From Synergistaceae bacterium (GTDB taxonomy: Bacteria > Synergistota > Synergistia > Synergistales > Aminobacteriaceae): a DNA stretch of 64,000 bases. Below, piece by piece: positions 1 through 7,111 of this stretch (positions are counted from its first letter, which is position 1; each line of letters opens with the position of its first letter). The stretch spans positions 1 to 64,000 of the forward strand of contig JAFSSM010000034.1 in NCBI GenBank assembly GCA_017451025.1, written 5' to 3'. Below the pieces are notes generated by a model, which searched no databases, was not told the DNA's origin, and worked only from the letters and a program-made list of their open reading frames with translations. The position numbers and the translations under genes were made by a program.

Positions 1-391
1 TAAGGCCGTACTTCTTGGCCATGTCCGCGACTTTTCCTGCGGTGTCGGTGTACCAGGCTACGTCGCGTGTCCATACGCTTCCGAGAACGTCAGTTGCTCC
101 GAGTTTGGCTGCTGCATCGAACGCCGGCTCATACTCTGCGATGTCGAGGTCTTTGCGGATTCTTGCAAGCTCAATGTCCATGAGGGGCATATCGTATTCC
201 TTAAGTGCCTTCTGGATTGCGGCGAAGAGTTCGGGGTCTTTCTGGGGCAGGAACTCGGGTTCGCCGGGAAGGTGCATAGGAATTGTGCGGAGGCTGACGG
301 AGTCATAGCCTGCTTCTTTGGCGATCTTGATCTGGCTTACCGGATCAACGCCGGGAATTGTGAGGTATGCCAACGAAAATTTACGTGCCAT
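1..391 (-). CDS. TIM-barrel sugar phosphate isomerase/epimerase family protein, partial
   Basis: This frame stays open from an ATG at 391 to the window edge, so only the first 130 residues are visible. They begin MARKFSLAYLTIPGVDP and continue with alternating strand/helix segments such as KIAKEAGYDSVSLR and PLMDIELARI, which match the xylose isomerase-like (AP endonuclease 2) TIM-barrel superfamily. A ribosome site AAAGGAG lies 8 bases before the ATG. The gene starts 18 bases after an aroE-like gene on the same strand, so the two are probably co-transcribed. Members of this superfamily next to shikimate dehydrogenases can be 3-dehydroshikimate dehydratases, but the catalytic metal residues lie outside the window, so the substrate is unknown. 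Confidence 0.8.
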   Translation of the reverse strand, partial: MARKFSLAYLTIPGVDPVSQIKIAKEAGYDSVSLRTIPMHLPGEPEFLPQKDPELFAAIQKALKEYDMPLMDIELARIRKDLDIAEYEPAFDAAAKLGATDVLGSVWTRDVAWYTDTAGKVADMAKKYGL

Positions 392-409
392 AGTGTTATC
401 TCCTTTCTG

Positions 410-1279
410 CTACTTGCCTGCAAGAATGTCCATCAATGTCTGGCGCATTACATCCAGCGGAACAGCCTTTCCGCCGGTCCAGAGCTGAATCTGGCGCAGA
501 CCCTGATACAGGGACATTCCGAGTCCGTTGATGGTCTCACAGCCGACTTCTTTGGCTTCTTTGAGGAAGCGGGTTTCGGCGGGGTTGTAGGTTGCGTCGA
601 AGCAAATGTGCGAGGGCTTGAGGAACTTCTTATCGACGCAGGTATACTCCTCTTTGCCGCGCATTCCAAGTCCAGAAAGGTTGAGTACTACGTCGGTCTC
701 CTCGAGAGCCTTAGCGATTCCCGCCTCGTCTGCTGCCCTTATGGCTGTGCAAACGCCAGGATAGAACTTGTTGATCTCTTCGGCGAGTGTCTCGCACTGC
801 TCTGAACGTGAGGAAATGTAGATTTTCTTTGCGCCTTCCTCTGCAAGCTCAAGGCAAACGCTCCTGCCAGTTCCGCCGGCACCGAATGAGAACATTACGT
901 GGTCTTTGATGGGTGCGTTGTGCTCTTTGAGGTCGCGGAGTGCACCGTAGCCGTCAGTGTTGTAGCCGACGAGTTTTCCTGACTCGGTCTTGACGACGGT
1001 GTTGGAGCTGCCGATCTTCTTGCACAGAGGATCGAGGTCATCGAGGTACTGCATGACGTTGACCTTGTTGGGCTTGGTGACTGCACAGCCCAAGAACGTG
1101 GGCATGTAGCGGATGCCGTCAATAATTTCCTTGAGGTGAGTGCTGTCTGCTTCGCAGTAACAGTACACCATGTTGAACCCTGCTGCCTGGTAAGCGGAGT
1201 TCTGCATACGTGCAGCGAAGGACTGGCTCAGGGGAGTACCGATGAGTGCGATAAGTCTGCTGTTAATATCAATCTGCAT
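410..1279 (-). CDS. aroE: Shikimate/quinate dehydrogenase family protein (AroE-like)
   Basis: About 289 residues. The N-terminal catalytic domain has GTPLSQSFAARMQ and the lysine-containing motif VTKPNKVNV (about residues 68-76), equivalent to the VT-PHK motif of AroE. GSSNTVV and NTDGYGALRDL follow, then a Rossmann glycine motif GAGGTGRSV near residue 130. The C-terminal NGLGMSLYQGLRQ motif is also typical. AroE enzymes reduce 3-dehydroshikimate with NADPH; some relatives oxidise quinate or shikimate. I chose the ATG at 1279 because CAGGAGCG precedes it and a strong promoter covers the longer reading frame. Pairing with a TIM-barrel isomerase rather than other aro genes leaves a catabolic role open. 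Confidence 0.85.
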   Translation of the reverse strand: MQIDINSRLIALIGTPLSQSFAARMQNSAYQAAGFNMVYCYCEADSTHLKEIIDGIRYMPTFLGCAVTKPNKVNVMQYLDDLDPLCKKIGSSNTVVKTESGKLVGYNTDGYGALRDLKEHNAPIKDHVMFSFGAGGTGRSVCLELAEEGAKKIYISSRSEQCETLAEEINKFYPGVCTAIRAADEAGIAKALEETDVVLNLSGLGMRGKEEYTCVDKKFLKPSHICFDATYNPAETRFLKEAKEVGCETINGLGMSLYQGLRQIQLWTGGKAVPLDVMRQTLMDILAGK

Positions 1280-1340
1280 ACTATTAACGCTCCTGACATA
1301 TAAGATTTTGTGTGAAAAATGGGATTGCTTAATGAACTTA

Positions 1341-1369
1341 ATTTTATTCACTAGATTCTGATAATGCAA
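1341..1369 (-). promoter_or_regulatory. Sigma-70-type promoter for the aroE-like gene
   Basis: Read on the minus strand, TTGCAT is separated by exactly 17 bases from TAAAAT. Transcription would start near 1334 and give a 5' leader of about 55 bases before the ATG at 1279. Confidence 0.65.
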
Positions 1370-1415
1370 ACATAATTTTACTGGTAATTAGTGGGATATA
1401 TATTCGTTATGAGAG

Positions 1416-1421
1416 TATAAT
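1416..1421 (+). promoter_or_regulatory. Candidate -10 box for the O-antigen ligase gene
   Basis: A consensus TATAAT lies 52 bases before the ligase start. No good -35 hexamer is seen 16-18 bases upstream, so only the -10 element is claimed. Confidence 0.4.
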
Positions 1422-1433
1422 ATTTTTATTCGT

Positions 1434-1473
1434 AAGGAGAACTCCTAATGAACAAGGAGAACTCCTAATGAAA
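1434..1473 (+). repeat. 20-bp tandem duplication carrying a ribosome site and ATG
   Basis: The 20-base unit AAGGAGAACTCCTAATGAAC at 1434-1453 is repeated at 1454-1473 with one final base changed. Each copy has an SD sequence, an AGGAG/CTCCT inverted repeat and an ATG. The copy number therefore decides how many start sites precede the ligase gene. Confidence 0.85.
1448..1468 (+). CDS. Six-codon upstream ORF overlapping the ligase start
   Basis: The first repeat copy supplies an SD and an ATG for MNKENS, ending at a TAA whose last base is the first base of the ligase ATG (TAATG). This arrangement is typical of translational coupling. The peptide itself is probably a by-product of the duplication. 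Expression is inferred from the SD and the overlap only. Confidence 0.4.
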   Translation: MNKENS

Positions 1474-2679
1474 ATTAACAAGTATTTCTTAGCATATTGT
1501 TGTGCAACACTACCTTTTCTTAATCAGAATGCGTTCTTGGGTTATTTCAGGTTGACATCAGTTGTCATAGTTTTGCGAATTTTGGTTCTGTTCGTCTACA
1601 TATTTCCGATGTACTGGTCGCTGAAAAATAAGCTCAATCAGCTTGATACCCTTTTCTTTACGTATGAACTTTTCCTGATGGTAAATACTTTACTGCAAAG
1701 CGGGTTCACAATAGATGCTTTTGATAAGACAGGCAACAACATAGCTATCTTTATGCTGTACGAGGCGGGACTTAACACTCACTACAAGCAATTCATCAAA
1801 TCACAGTTCTGCACAATGTCTCTGATAGTTTATCTGAACCTTATTACTGTAATCATGTTCCCTACGGGCTTAACACCATGCAATAGAGTCTATTTTCTGG
1901 GTTACTACAACAACTTTTCTAAATATTTCATCATGGCTATATGCATGGTTCTACTGTATCAGCTAATCTACAAGCGTTATTTCTGGTCATCCCTGACTGT
2001 GGTTGCTATGTATATTACAGCCTGGCTGGTGCATTCTGGAGGGCTTATGGCGTTTCTTGCTATTACTGGTGTATTGCTATTTAGGTACAAGAAAAGCAAA
2101 TACTTGGGAGGATATTTCACGTGGTGGGGCTTCGCCGTAATGTTCTTCGTAGGCATCATAATATTTAACGCATCTTCATTGACCGATTATGTACGCATAG
2201 TTTCACAATACGCCTTCAATAAGGGCAATTCCTTTATGGGAAGATTCCATTTATGGCATCTGGTTATCGATGAATACATCTATCGTAAACCAATATTCGG
2301 CTATGGCATTCCAAGTGTCGCCAATTTCAATTTTGGTGGAGGCTTCAGTTGGGCAATACATACCCATAATCTAGTGCTGGAGACACTATATCAGGGAGGT
2401 GTGGTCGGATTAACACTATTCACAATGCTGGTAATCATGTGCGGAAAGCACTTGAATAAACTCAAACCACGATGCGATCTCTATAAAATAATTGTGATAG
2501 GTTTTGCTGGATGGGTGATTGTAACACTTGTAGAACCGTTTACGCATCCCTTTATGATTTCCTTGTTTGCACTGGCTTTCAGGGCTAGTAAACTGAACAG
2601 GAGAATTTTTGAGGATATAGTTTCACCCAAAATATCGGTATCAAGAGTGTCGTCGCTCAATCCTGAATTCATCAGCTGA
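1468..2679 (+). CDS. O-antigen ligase/polymerase family membrane protein
   Basis: This protein of 403 residues is strongly hydrophobic, with about ten predicted membrane segments. A large loop near residues 260-310 ends in the motif WAIHTHNLVLETLYQGG, which matches the conserved His-containing periplasmic loop of the Wzy_C/O-antigen ligase (WaaL/Wzy) family. Such proteins polymerise repeat units or transfer a lipid-linked glycan to its acceptor at the inner membrane. Codon use is more A+T-rich than the flanking genes, which is common in surface-polysaccharide genes and suggests horizontal transfer. It stands alone between oppositely oriented genes. Translation starts inside the 20-bp duplication, so expression may vary. 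Ligase and polymerase cannot be told apart from sequence. Confidence 0.85.
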   Translation: MKINKYFLAYCCATLPFLNQNAFLGYFRLTSVVIVLRILVLFVYIFPMYWSLKNKLNQLDTLFFTYELFLMVNTLLQSGFTIDAFDKTGNNIAIFMLYEAGLNTHYKQFIKSQFCTMSLIVYLNLITVIMFPTGLTPCNRVYFLGYYNNFSKYFIMAICMVLLYQLIYKRYFWSSLTVVAMYITAWLVHSGGLMAFLAITGVLLFRYKKSKYLGGYFTWWGFAVMFFVGIIIFNASSLTDYVRIVSQYAFNKGNSFMGRFHLWHLVIDEYIYRKPIFGYGIPSVANFNFGGGFSWAIHTHNLVLETLYQGGVVGLTLFTMLVIMCGKHLNKLKPRCDLYKIIVIGFAGWVIVTLVEPFTHPFMISLFALAFRASKLNRRIFEDIVSPKISVSRVSSLNPEFIS

Positions 2680-2688
2680 GTTATAGCG

Positions 2689-2721
2689 GAGGCTTCCTGC
2701 TCTACAACAGCCAGAAGCCTC
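2689..2721. terminator. Hairpin between convergent genes
   Basis: A perfect 8-bp stem GAGGCTTC/GAAGCCTC closes a 17-base loop between the ligase stop and the convergent transglutaminase stop. Neither side has a clear T run, so termination is likely but not certain. Confidence 0.5.
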
Positions 2722-2726
2722 AACTG

Positions 2727-3509
2727 TTACATAATTTTCACTATTACCTTCACCGTCTGAGTCTGTTTCCCGCCCCCGTAAAACACTCCCTGATTTATCG
2801 CACAATCCTGCGCATCACGCCCGCCCGAAATCTTGATGTACGTATCGTCGCATTCCCTGTTGTGCGTAGGGTCAATCCCCCTCCACACCCCGCCATCGCA
2901 CACATCAATCCACGCATGAGTTGCCCCTTCACCCGGAATCATCCCCGCAACATAGCGGCAAGGTATGCGTTCCAGCCTGCACAACGCCAAAAGTATCTGC
3001 GCATAATCCTGACACACCCCGCGCCTCAGCCTGAAGGCATCTTCCGCACTCGTTAGTATCCCGGTTACTCCAGGAACATAACGGAACTCCGGATACAGCT
3101 CGTTCATCATGTACACTGTCCGTTCGTAGCCGGTCATCCAGTTCATCGGGTCAAGACTGCGGTGAAATTCCCTGATGGTCTTTCCGGCTTTCGTCAACGC
3201 CGTCTCGTACTTGAAGATGCCCGTCTTGCTGGGAATAGCTGCGACTTGGCCGCTCGCGTCTATCTCAGCTGTGCCCTCCACATCAACCGAGAATCTCTCG
3301 TGGCTCTGCCTTGCCGTCCCGAAGATGCACATGTTCCCGAACGAGTCCGGCTCCTCCGTGCTGAAGTGCTGAGGGTAAATCTCTATTCGGGTGTACGAAA
3401 TCTTCTGCCTCTCGTCGCTCGACGGAAAACACCTCAGCTTGAAGTGGTGCTCGTTCACGGGAAGCTCAAACGTCAATTCCATGTGATAGCTGTACCGGAG
3501 TCTGCGCAT
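2727..3509 (-). CDS. Transglutaminase-like cysteine peptidase domain protein
   Basis: 260 residues with two parts. Residues 1-90 resemble the bacterial transglutaminase N-terminal beta domain. The core carries RRGVCQDYAQILLALCR (catalytic Cys near 167), THAWIDV (His) and GIDPTHN (Asp), giving the Cys-His-Asp triad. The family includes proteases and amide-bond enzymes. It is the last gene of an operon after a circularly permuted ATP-grasp protein and an alpha-E protein. This trio is a recurrent cluster proposed to make or edit a peptide or amide-linked product, but its chemistry is unproven. The start overlaps the upstream stop as TAATG. Confidence 0.88.
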   Translation of the reverse strand: MRRLRYSYHMELTFELPVNEHHFKLRCFPSSDERQKISYTRIEIYPQHFSTEEPDSFGNMCIFGTARQSHERFSVDVEGTAEIDASGQVAAIPSKTGIFKYETALTKAGKTIREFHRSLDPMNWMTGYERTVYMMNELYPEFRYVPGVTGILTSAEDAFRLRRGVCQDYAQILLALCRLERIPCRYVAGMIPGEGATHAWIDVCDGGVWRGIDPTHNRECDDTYIKISGGRDAQDCAINQGVFYGGGKQTQTVKVIVKIM

Positions 3510-4129
3510 TATTCTGCAAAAGTTATCAGGGCTTCAACCTCTCTGACTATTCCCGCGCGGTCAATCTCCTCACATTCTGCCAGAGCATTAATCCGCGACA
3601 AACCCTCCGTGCTGTAGCTCAGTCCTGCCCTGCCGATTCTGTAGGACAGCCTCCGAACTTCACGGCGTATATCTTCCTTGTCTGCGTTCATCCTTGCGTA
3701 GAGGTCAACGCGTTCTATCCTCTTGCCGAGTTTTATGATTCCGCGCACCTTCTCGTCCTCGATTCTGTCGTCCGCCATGCCCCAAAACGCCGCAATGTTA
3801 TCTATCACTTTCTGGAGCGGCAGCAACGGAGCAGCAGACTTTGCGGCATTCTTCATCTCGTAGACCGCAAGCTGAATGTAGCTGAAAGTCTCGGTGCCTG
3901 TCTCGTCCCTCAGAACTATTGCGTTGTCGTATGCCCGCATCAGGCTGAAGGATACCGAGTCGGGGTTGTTGCTGTCGAAGCAGAAATGTTTGGCGTATTC
4001 TCCCGCTGAGGGACTGCCGGTCATTGCGTCAAACTTTTCCATGAAGTCCCGAAGTCCCGTGTATACTCTCTCGCTGTACCGGCCAAGCCAGAATAACCTT
4101 TCGCAGTTTTCGCGCGATAATACAGACAT
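3509..4129 (-). CDS. Alpha-E domain protein (DUF403 family)
   Basis: About 206 residues, all predicted helical. It opens with MSVLSRENCERLFWLGRYSERVY, the hallmark start of alpha-E proteins, and has repeated Arg-rich helices such as KRIERVDLYAR. The function is unknown, but alpha-E genes nearly always sit between permuted ATP-grasp and transglutaminase genes, as here. The ATG at 4129 has GGAGG seven bases upstream, inside the end of the ATP-grasp gene, and starts two bases after that gene's stop. An upstream TTG and an ATG at 4135 lack correct spacing. Confidence 0.87.
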   Translation of the reverse strand: MSVLSRENCERLFWLGRYSERVYTGLRDFMEKFDAMTGSPSAGEYAKHFCFDSNNPDSVSFSLMRAYDNAIVLRDETGTETFSYIQLAVYEMKNAAKSAAPLLPLQKVIDNIAAFWGMADDRIEDEKVRGIIKLGKRIERVDLYARMNADKEDIRREVRRLSYRIGRAGLSYSTEGLSRINALAECEEIDRAGIVREVEALITFAE

Positions 4130-4131
4130 GC

Positions 4132-5460
4132 TCATTCCTCCATCACCCAAGTATCTTTGAAGCCGCCGCCCTGCGATGAGTTCACCACAAAAGAATCAGG
4201 GTTGCGTGAAAATCTCGTCAGGCCGCTCTTCCACACCACAGGTTCATCATTCATCAGCACAAACGCTCTGAAGTCCGCCTTTCTTGGTACGCGCTTTCCG
4301 GCCTCGCCGTCAAAAATGTCTATGTCCTTGAAGTCTATCACTTCCTGCGCAATAAACCTTCTCGGTTCAGCCTTGAGCAGGTCGATAAATTCTGCCTTCT
4401 TCTCCGCGCTGAGGCTGTCCCCGAAAATTATTCCGTACCCTCCAGCTTCGGCAACGTCCTTGATTACCAGGCTGTCAAAATGTTCAAGCACATATTTCAT
4501 GTCGCGCTCATAGTACAGCAGGTAAGTCGGGGCGTTGTTCAGCACAGGGTCTTCATGAAGATAGTAGCGTATCATCGCAGGCACAAAATAGTATATCCCT
4601 TTGTCGTCAGCGGCTCCGTTGCCGGGAGCGTTGAGCAGTGCAACTCTTCCCTTCTTGTAGATTTCGAAGACGTGGGGCACTCCAATTAATGACTCTCTGT
4701 TGAAGTTCACTGGGTCAAGATATTCGTCCGATATGCGCCTGTAAACCGCACCTACCTGCTCCTTTTTGCCGGAATAATCCTTGAAGTACAGGTGCTCGTC
4801 CTCCACAACCAGATCCTCGCACGTAACCAGCCTTGCACCCGTCAGCTCGGCAAAGTACGAGTGCTCGAAATATGCCGCGTTGAAGCGTCCGGGTGTAAGT
4901 ATCACGGAAAGTCCGCCAGTGTTCACGTAATCCATCGTCCTGCGGAGAAGCTGTGCGTAGTTCCTGTTGTCCTCTATGCGGTTCTCAGCGAACACCGACG
5001 GAGCAGACCTGCGGCATAATTCGCGTGCTATCATCGGATAAGATGCTCCTGAAGGAATCCGCAAATTATCCTCAAGAATGAACCATTCGCCATTTTTTGC
5101 CTGCACCAGGTCTATCCCGGAGATGTGCGAGTAAATATTTTGCGGGGGATTTACGCCGTCGCACTGTGCTAGCCAGCCGCTGCCGGAGTACACGAAATCC
5201 TCCGGTATCACTCCGTCAGCAATAATCTTCTTGTCCGAATACACGTCCCTGATAAATTCATTGAGGGCTTTTACTCGCTGCTTCAAGCCGCGTTCAAGGT
5301 ATTCAAATTCTCTGCGTTCTATTATTCTGGGGATTATGTCGAAGGGGAATAACTGCTCATTGAACACGCCGTTCTTATAGATTCCGAACTTAACGCCATA
5401 ACGCGCCAAAAGTTCATTGACGCTTCCGGAATATGGATACAACTCCTCTGGTATTGCCAT
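4132..5460 (-). CDS. Circularly permuted ATP-grasp type 2 family protein
   Basis: 442 residues. The motifs SGSGWLAQCDGVNPP, IHLSGIDLVQA-like SHISGIDLVQAKNGEWFILEDNLRIPSG, ILTPG, DVAEAGGYGIIFGDSL and WKSGLTRFSRNPDSFVVNSSQGGG match the DUF404/DUF407 ATP-grasp family. ATP-grasp enzymes join a carboxylate to an amine through an acyl-phosphate. The family is known to have its ATP-grasp elements in permuted order. It is the first gene of the three-gene operon and has AAGGGAG nine bases before the ATG. The natural substrate is unknown; a peptide or glutamate-like acid is an inference from relatives. Confidence 0.88.
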   Translation of the reverse strand: MAIPEELYPYSGSVNELLARYGVKFGIYKNGVFNEQLFPFDIIPRIIERREFEYLERGLKQRVKALNEFIRDVYSDKKIIADGVIPEDFVYSGSGWLAQCDGVNPPQNIYSHISGIDLVQAKNGEWFILEDNLRIPSGASYPMIARELCRRSAPSVFAENRIEDNRNYAQLLRRTMDYVNTGGLSVILTPGRFNAAYFEHSYFAELTGARLVTCEDLVVEDEHLYFKDYSGKKEQVGAVYRRISDEYLDPVNFNRESLIGVPHVFEIYKKGRVALLNAPGNGAADDKGIYYFVPAMIRYYLHEDPVLNNAPTYLLYYERDMKYVLEHFDSLVIKDVAEAGGYGIIFGDSLSAEKKAEFIDLLKAEPRRFIAQEVIDFKDIDIFDGEAGKRVPRKADFRAFVLMNDEPVVWKSGLTRFSRNPDSFVVNSSQGGGFKDTWVMEE

Positions 5461-5493
5461 AACAAAAACTCCCTTACAACGTTTGAGGACAAA

Positions 5494-5523
5494 ATATTAG
5501 CTTTTCCGGCGGCTCAATGTCAA
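5494..5523 (-). promoter_or_regulatory. Promoter of the ATP-grasp operon
   Basis: On the minus strand a perfect TTGACA at 5518-5523 is followed after 18 bases by TAATAT at 5494-5499. The start codon lies about 34 bases downstream of the -10 box. Confidence 0.7.
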
Positions 5524-5528
5524 AAGGG

Positions 5529-5565
5529 TATAACGGTCAGATAAAGTACATAAATGACCGTTATA
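5529..5565. repeat. 11-bp perfect inverted repeat upstream of the ATP-grasp promoter
   Basis: TATAACGGTCA at 5529-5539 is matched by TGACCGTTATA at 5555-5565 around a 15-base A+T-rich centre. It sits six bases upstream of the operon's -35 box and about 16 bases past the LysE reading frame. It could be an operator or activator site, or the RNA hairpin that ends lysE transcription. The T run is weak, so I favour a protein-binding site. Confidence 0.55.
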
Positions 5566-5581
5566 TCAGTTGTGAGCAAAA

Positions 5582-6160
5582 TCACATTACAATTTTCACG
5601 GCACACCAGACCAGCGCAAGCCCCATCGCAATATTGAACGGCCTGTAGTATTCGGCCAAAAATTTCTGGAGAATCCTTCCGGCTGTTCCCTACAAACTCC
5701 AGCTCACAGCACTTACAGCTATTATGAACGCTCCGTGCAGGAACATTCCGGTTAAGCCGACACCAGCAGGAATGATATATGCCGTGAAAATCGTGATGAG
5801 GTACAGAATTACTTTGACGTTCGACACCGAGAGGAAGAACCCGCTCCTGAAATTCACGGACTGCGCTCCGGATTCGCCTGGCGTGCTCCGCGCAATGTGA
5901 ACTGCAAGCCACAGGATATATGCCGCCCCAAAATATTTGAGGTACTTCACGGCTTCGGGCAGAAACTGCGCCAGCTCGTGGCAGAAGAGAATCACAATCA
6001 CCATCAAGAGCGAGAATCCCGCAAAAATTCCCGATATGACCTTTCGTCCGCCGGTCCAGCCCGAAGAACTTACAGCGTATAACGACATAAGATTATTCGG
6101 GCCGGGCGTGAACGTGGTGATTAATGCGTACGGCAGGTAAGACAGAATTACGTTGAACAT
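5582..6160 (-). pseudogene. LysE/RhtB family exporter interrupted by an in-frame TAG
   Basis: The N-terminal 156 residues (ALITTFTPGPNNLMSLYAVS, then several membrane helices) are a clear LysE/RhtB amino acid exporter. The frame hits TAG at 5690-5692 right after VSAVSWSL. The same frame then continues for 35 codons with family-like sequence (GRILQKFLAEYYRPFN, then LALVWCAVKIVM) to a TGA at 5582. The full length of about 192 residues matches the family, so this is one nonsense mutation that removes the last membrane helix. A sequencing error or natural readthrough cannot be excluded. It starts five bases after a SYLF gene. Confidence 0.8.
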
Positions 6161-6165
6161 TATGG

Positions 6166-6843
6166 TTACTTGCTTTTAGCAATCAGTTCATCAAGAGCTT
6201 TCAGCAGAGGCTTAATCCTCTTGTCGTTTGCCGGTTTCTTCAGTGCCTCTTCAGCTGAGATGCTCCCGCCCCAGTATTCCTGGTTGCGTTTGACGCTTAT
6301 GCTGATTACCGAACCGTCAAGCGATATTCCCGCGAAAAGTCCCTTAGCCATCGAGTAGCTGTAGATCGAGGCCGTAGCCTTAGCGTCGGTTGCGGCTTCT
6401 GCTCGTCTTCCTACAGGCCCTGCAGCAACACCGATCTCTCCGCCCAGCTTGGTTTTGTTCTTGATGAAGGCATTCACCCCGCGCTCGTTAATTACGGCCA
6501 GGAGCAGCGAAACTTTCTGCGCACCGAGCTGAAGCCCGAAAGATGCACCGCCAAGATTGTAGAAGCTAGGGCCGTACCATTTTCCGCCCTCGCGCCTGAG
6601 CACAAGTCCTTCACCGTACTCACCGCCCAGCAGAATACCGGCCTTGACCATTGACGGCACAACAGCAATTGCGTATGAACCGCGCAGAGTTTCACCCATG
6701 CTGTCCGCATCTTTCTGTGAAGACATTTCCTTTACGACGGAGATTGCATCACTGATTATCTGGTCGGGGTTCGTATCTGCATAAGCAGGGCAAAAGCACA
6801 TACACGACAGCACAACTAACATCACTATTTTCCTGAAACTCAT
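6166..6843 (-). CDS. Exported SYLF/Ysc84-domain lipid-binding protein
   Basis: 225 residues. A signal peptide (MSFRKIVMLVVLSCMCFCPAYA) is followed by the SYLF domain: IAVVPSMVKAGILLGGEYGEGLVLRR, WYGPSFYNLGGASFGLQLGAQ and GVAAGPVGRRAEA are diagnostic. SYLF domains bind phosphoinositides in eukaryotes. Bacterial members are exported proteins of unclear role. The ATG at 6843 has GGAGG at good spacing; a longer frame upstream has no ribosome site. It lies five bases upstream of the broken LysE gene on the same strand, and is divergent from the cysteine operon. Confidence 0.87.
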   Translation of the reverse strand: MSFRKIVMLVVLSCMCFCPAYADTNPDQIISDAISVVKEMSSQKDADSMGETLRGSYAIAVVPSMVKAGILLGGEYGEGLVLRREGGKWYGPSFYNLGGASFGLQLGAQKVSLLLAVINERGVNAFIKNKTKLGGEIGVAAGPVGRRAEAATDAKATASIYSYSMAKGLFAGISLDGSVISISVKRNQEYWGGSISAEEALKKPANDKRIKPLLKALDELIAKSK

Positions 6844-6901
6844 AGACTGCCTCCTGAATTGACATAAGTATTGCGATAATATAGCACACATAATTTGCAT
6901 A

Positions 6902-6930
6902 TTGATTTAGTGGGGCATTCGTGGCATAAT
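6902..6930 (+). promoter_or_regulatory. Promoter of the cysteine leader-cysK-cysE unit
   Basis: TTGATT at 6902-6907 and CATAAT at 6925-6930 are separated by exactly 17 bases. Transcription would start near 6937, about 15 bases before the ribosome site of the short leader ORF. Confidence 0.65.
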
Positions 6931-6964
6931 TCCCTCATCCAAATTTTGAACGAGGTGAAACAGC

Positions 6965-7033
6965 GTGTACCATTACATTTTTGTGAGTGCCATTCATGAG
7001 GTACTGTGCTGTTGTCGCCACACATCACTGTAA
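6965..7033 (+). CDS. Cysteine-rich leader peptide upstream of cysK
   Basis: A 22-codon ORF starts with GTG at 6965, six bases after GAGGTGA at 6952-6958. Codons 15-17 are TGC TGT TGT, giving Leu-Cys-Cys-Cys-Arg, and it ends at TAA 7031. It sits between a good promoter and cysK, 78 bases before the cysK ATG. Runs of the regulated amino acid in a short translated leader are the mark of ribosome-stalling control, and Cys-rich leaders before sulfur genes are known in mycobacteria. I infer that low Cys-tRNA stalls a ribosome here and changes cysK expression. I do not see a clear terminator after it, so the mechanism is open. Confidence 0.65.
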   Translation: MYHYIFVSAIHEVLCCCRHTSL

Positions 7034-7111
7034 CTTTTCAGCGTCAACGTTCCTGATTTTTCCGCAAGCAATCTTTACGTATACACATACATAAAAGGAG
7101 AGACTCTAACC

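Noticed and set aside
272-805. A 177-codon plus-strand frame antisense to the aroE-like gene
   Set aside because: The minus strand has full AroE motifs and a promoter; the plus frame shows no family features.
5582-5692. Pyrrolysine or recoding at the LysE TAG
   Set aside because: The residue is in the last helix of a transporter with no expected special residue, no pyl genes are in the window, and a nonsense mutation is simpler.
6937-7111. T-box or other riboswitch before cysK
   Set aside because: The leader is too short for a T-box and lacks its conserved TGGN-type sequence; the Cys-codon ORF explains the region better.
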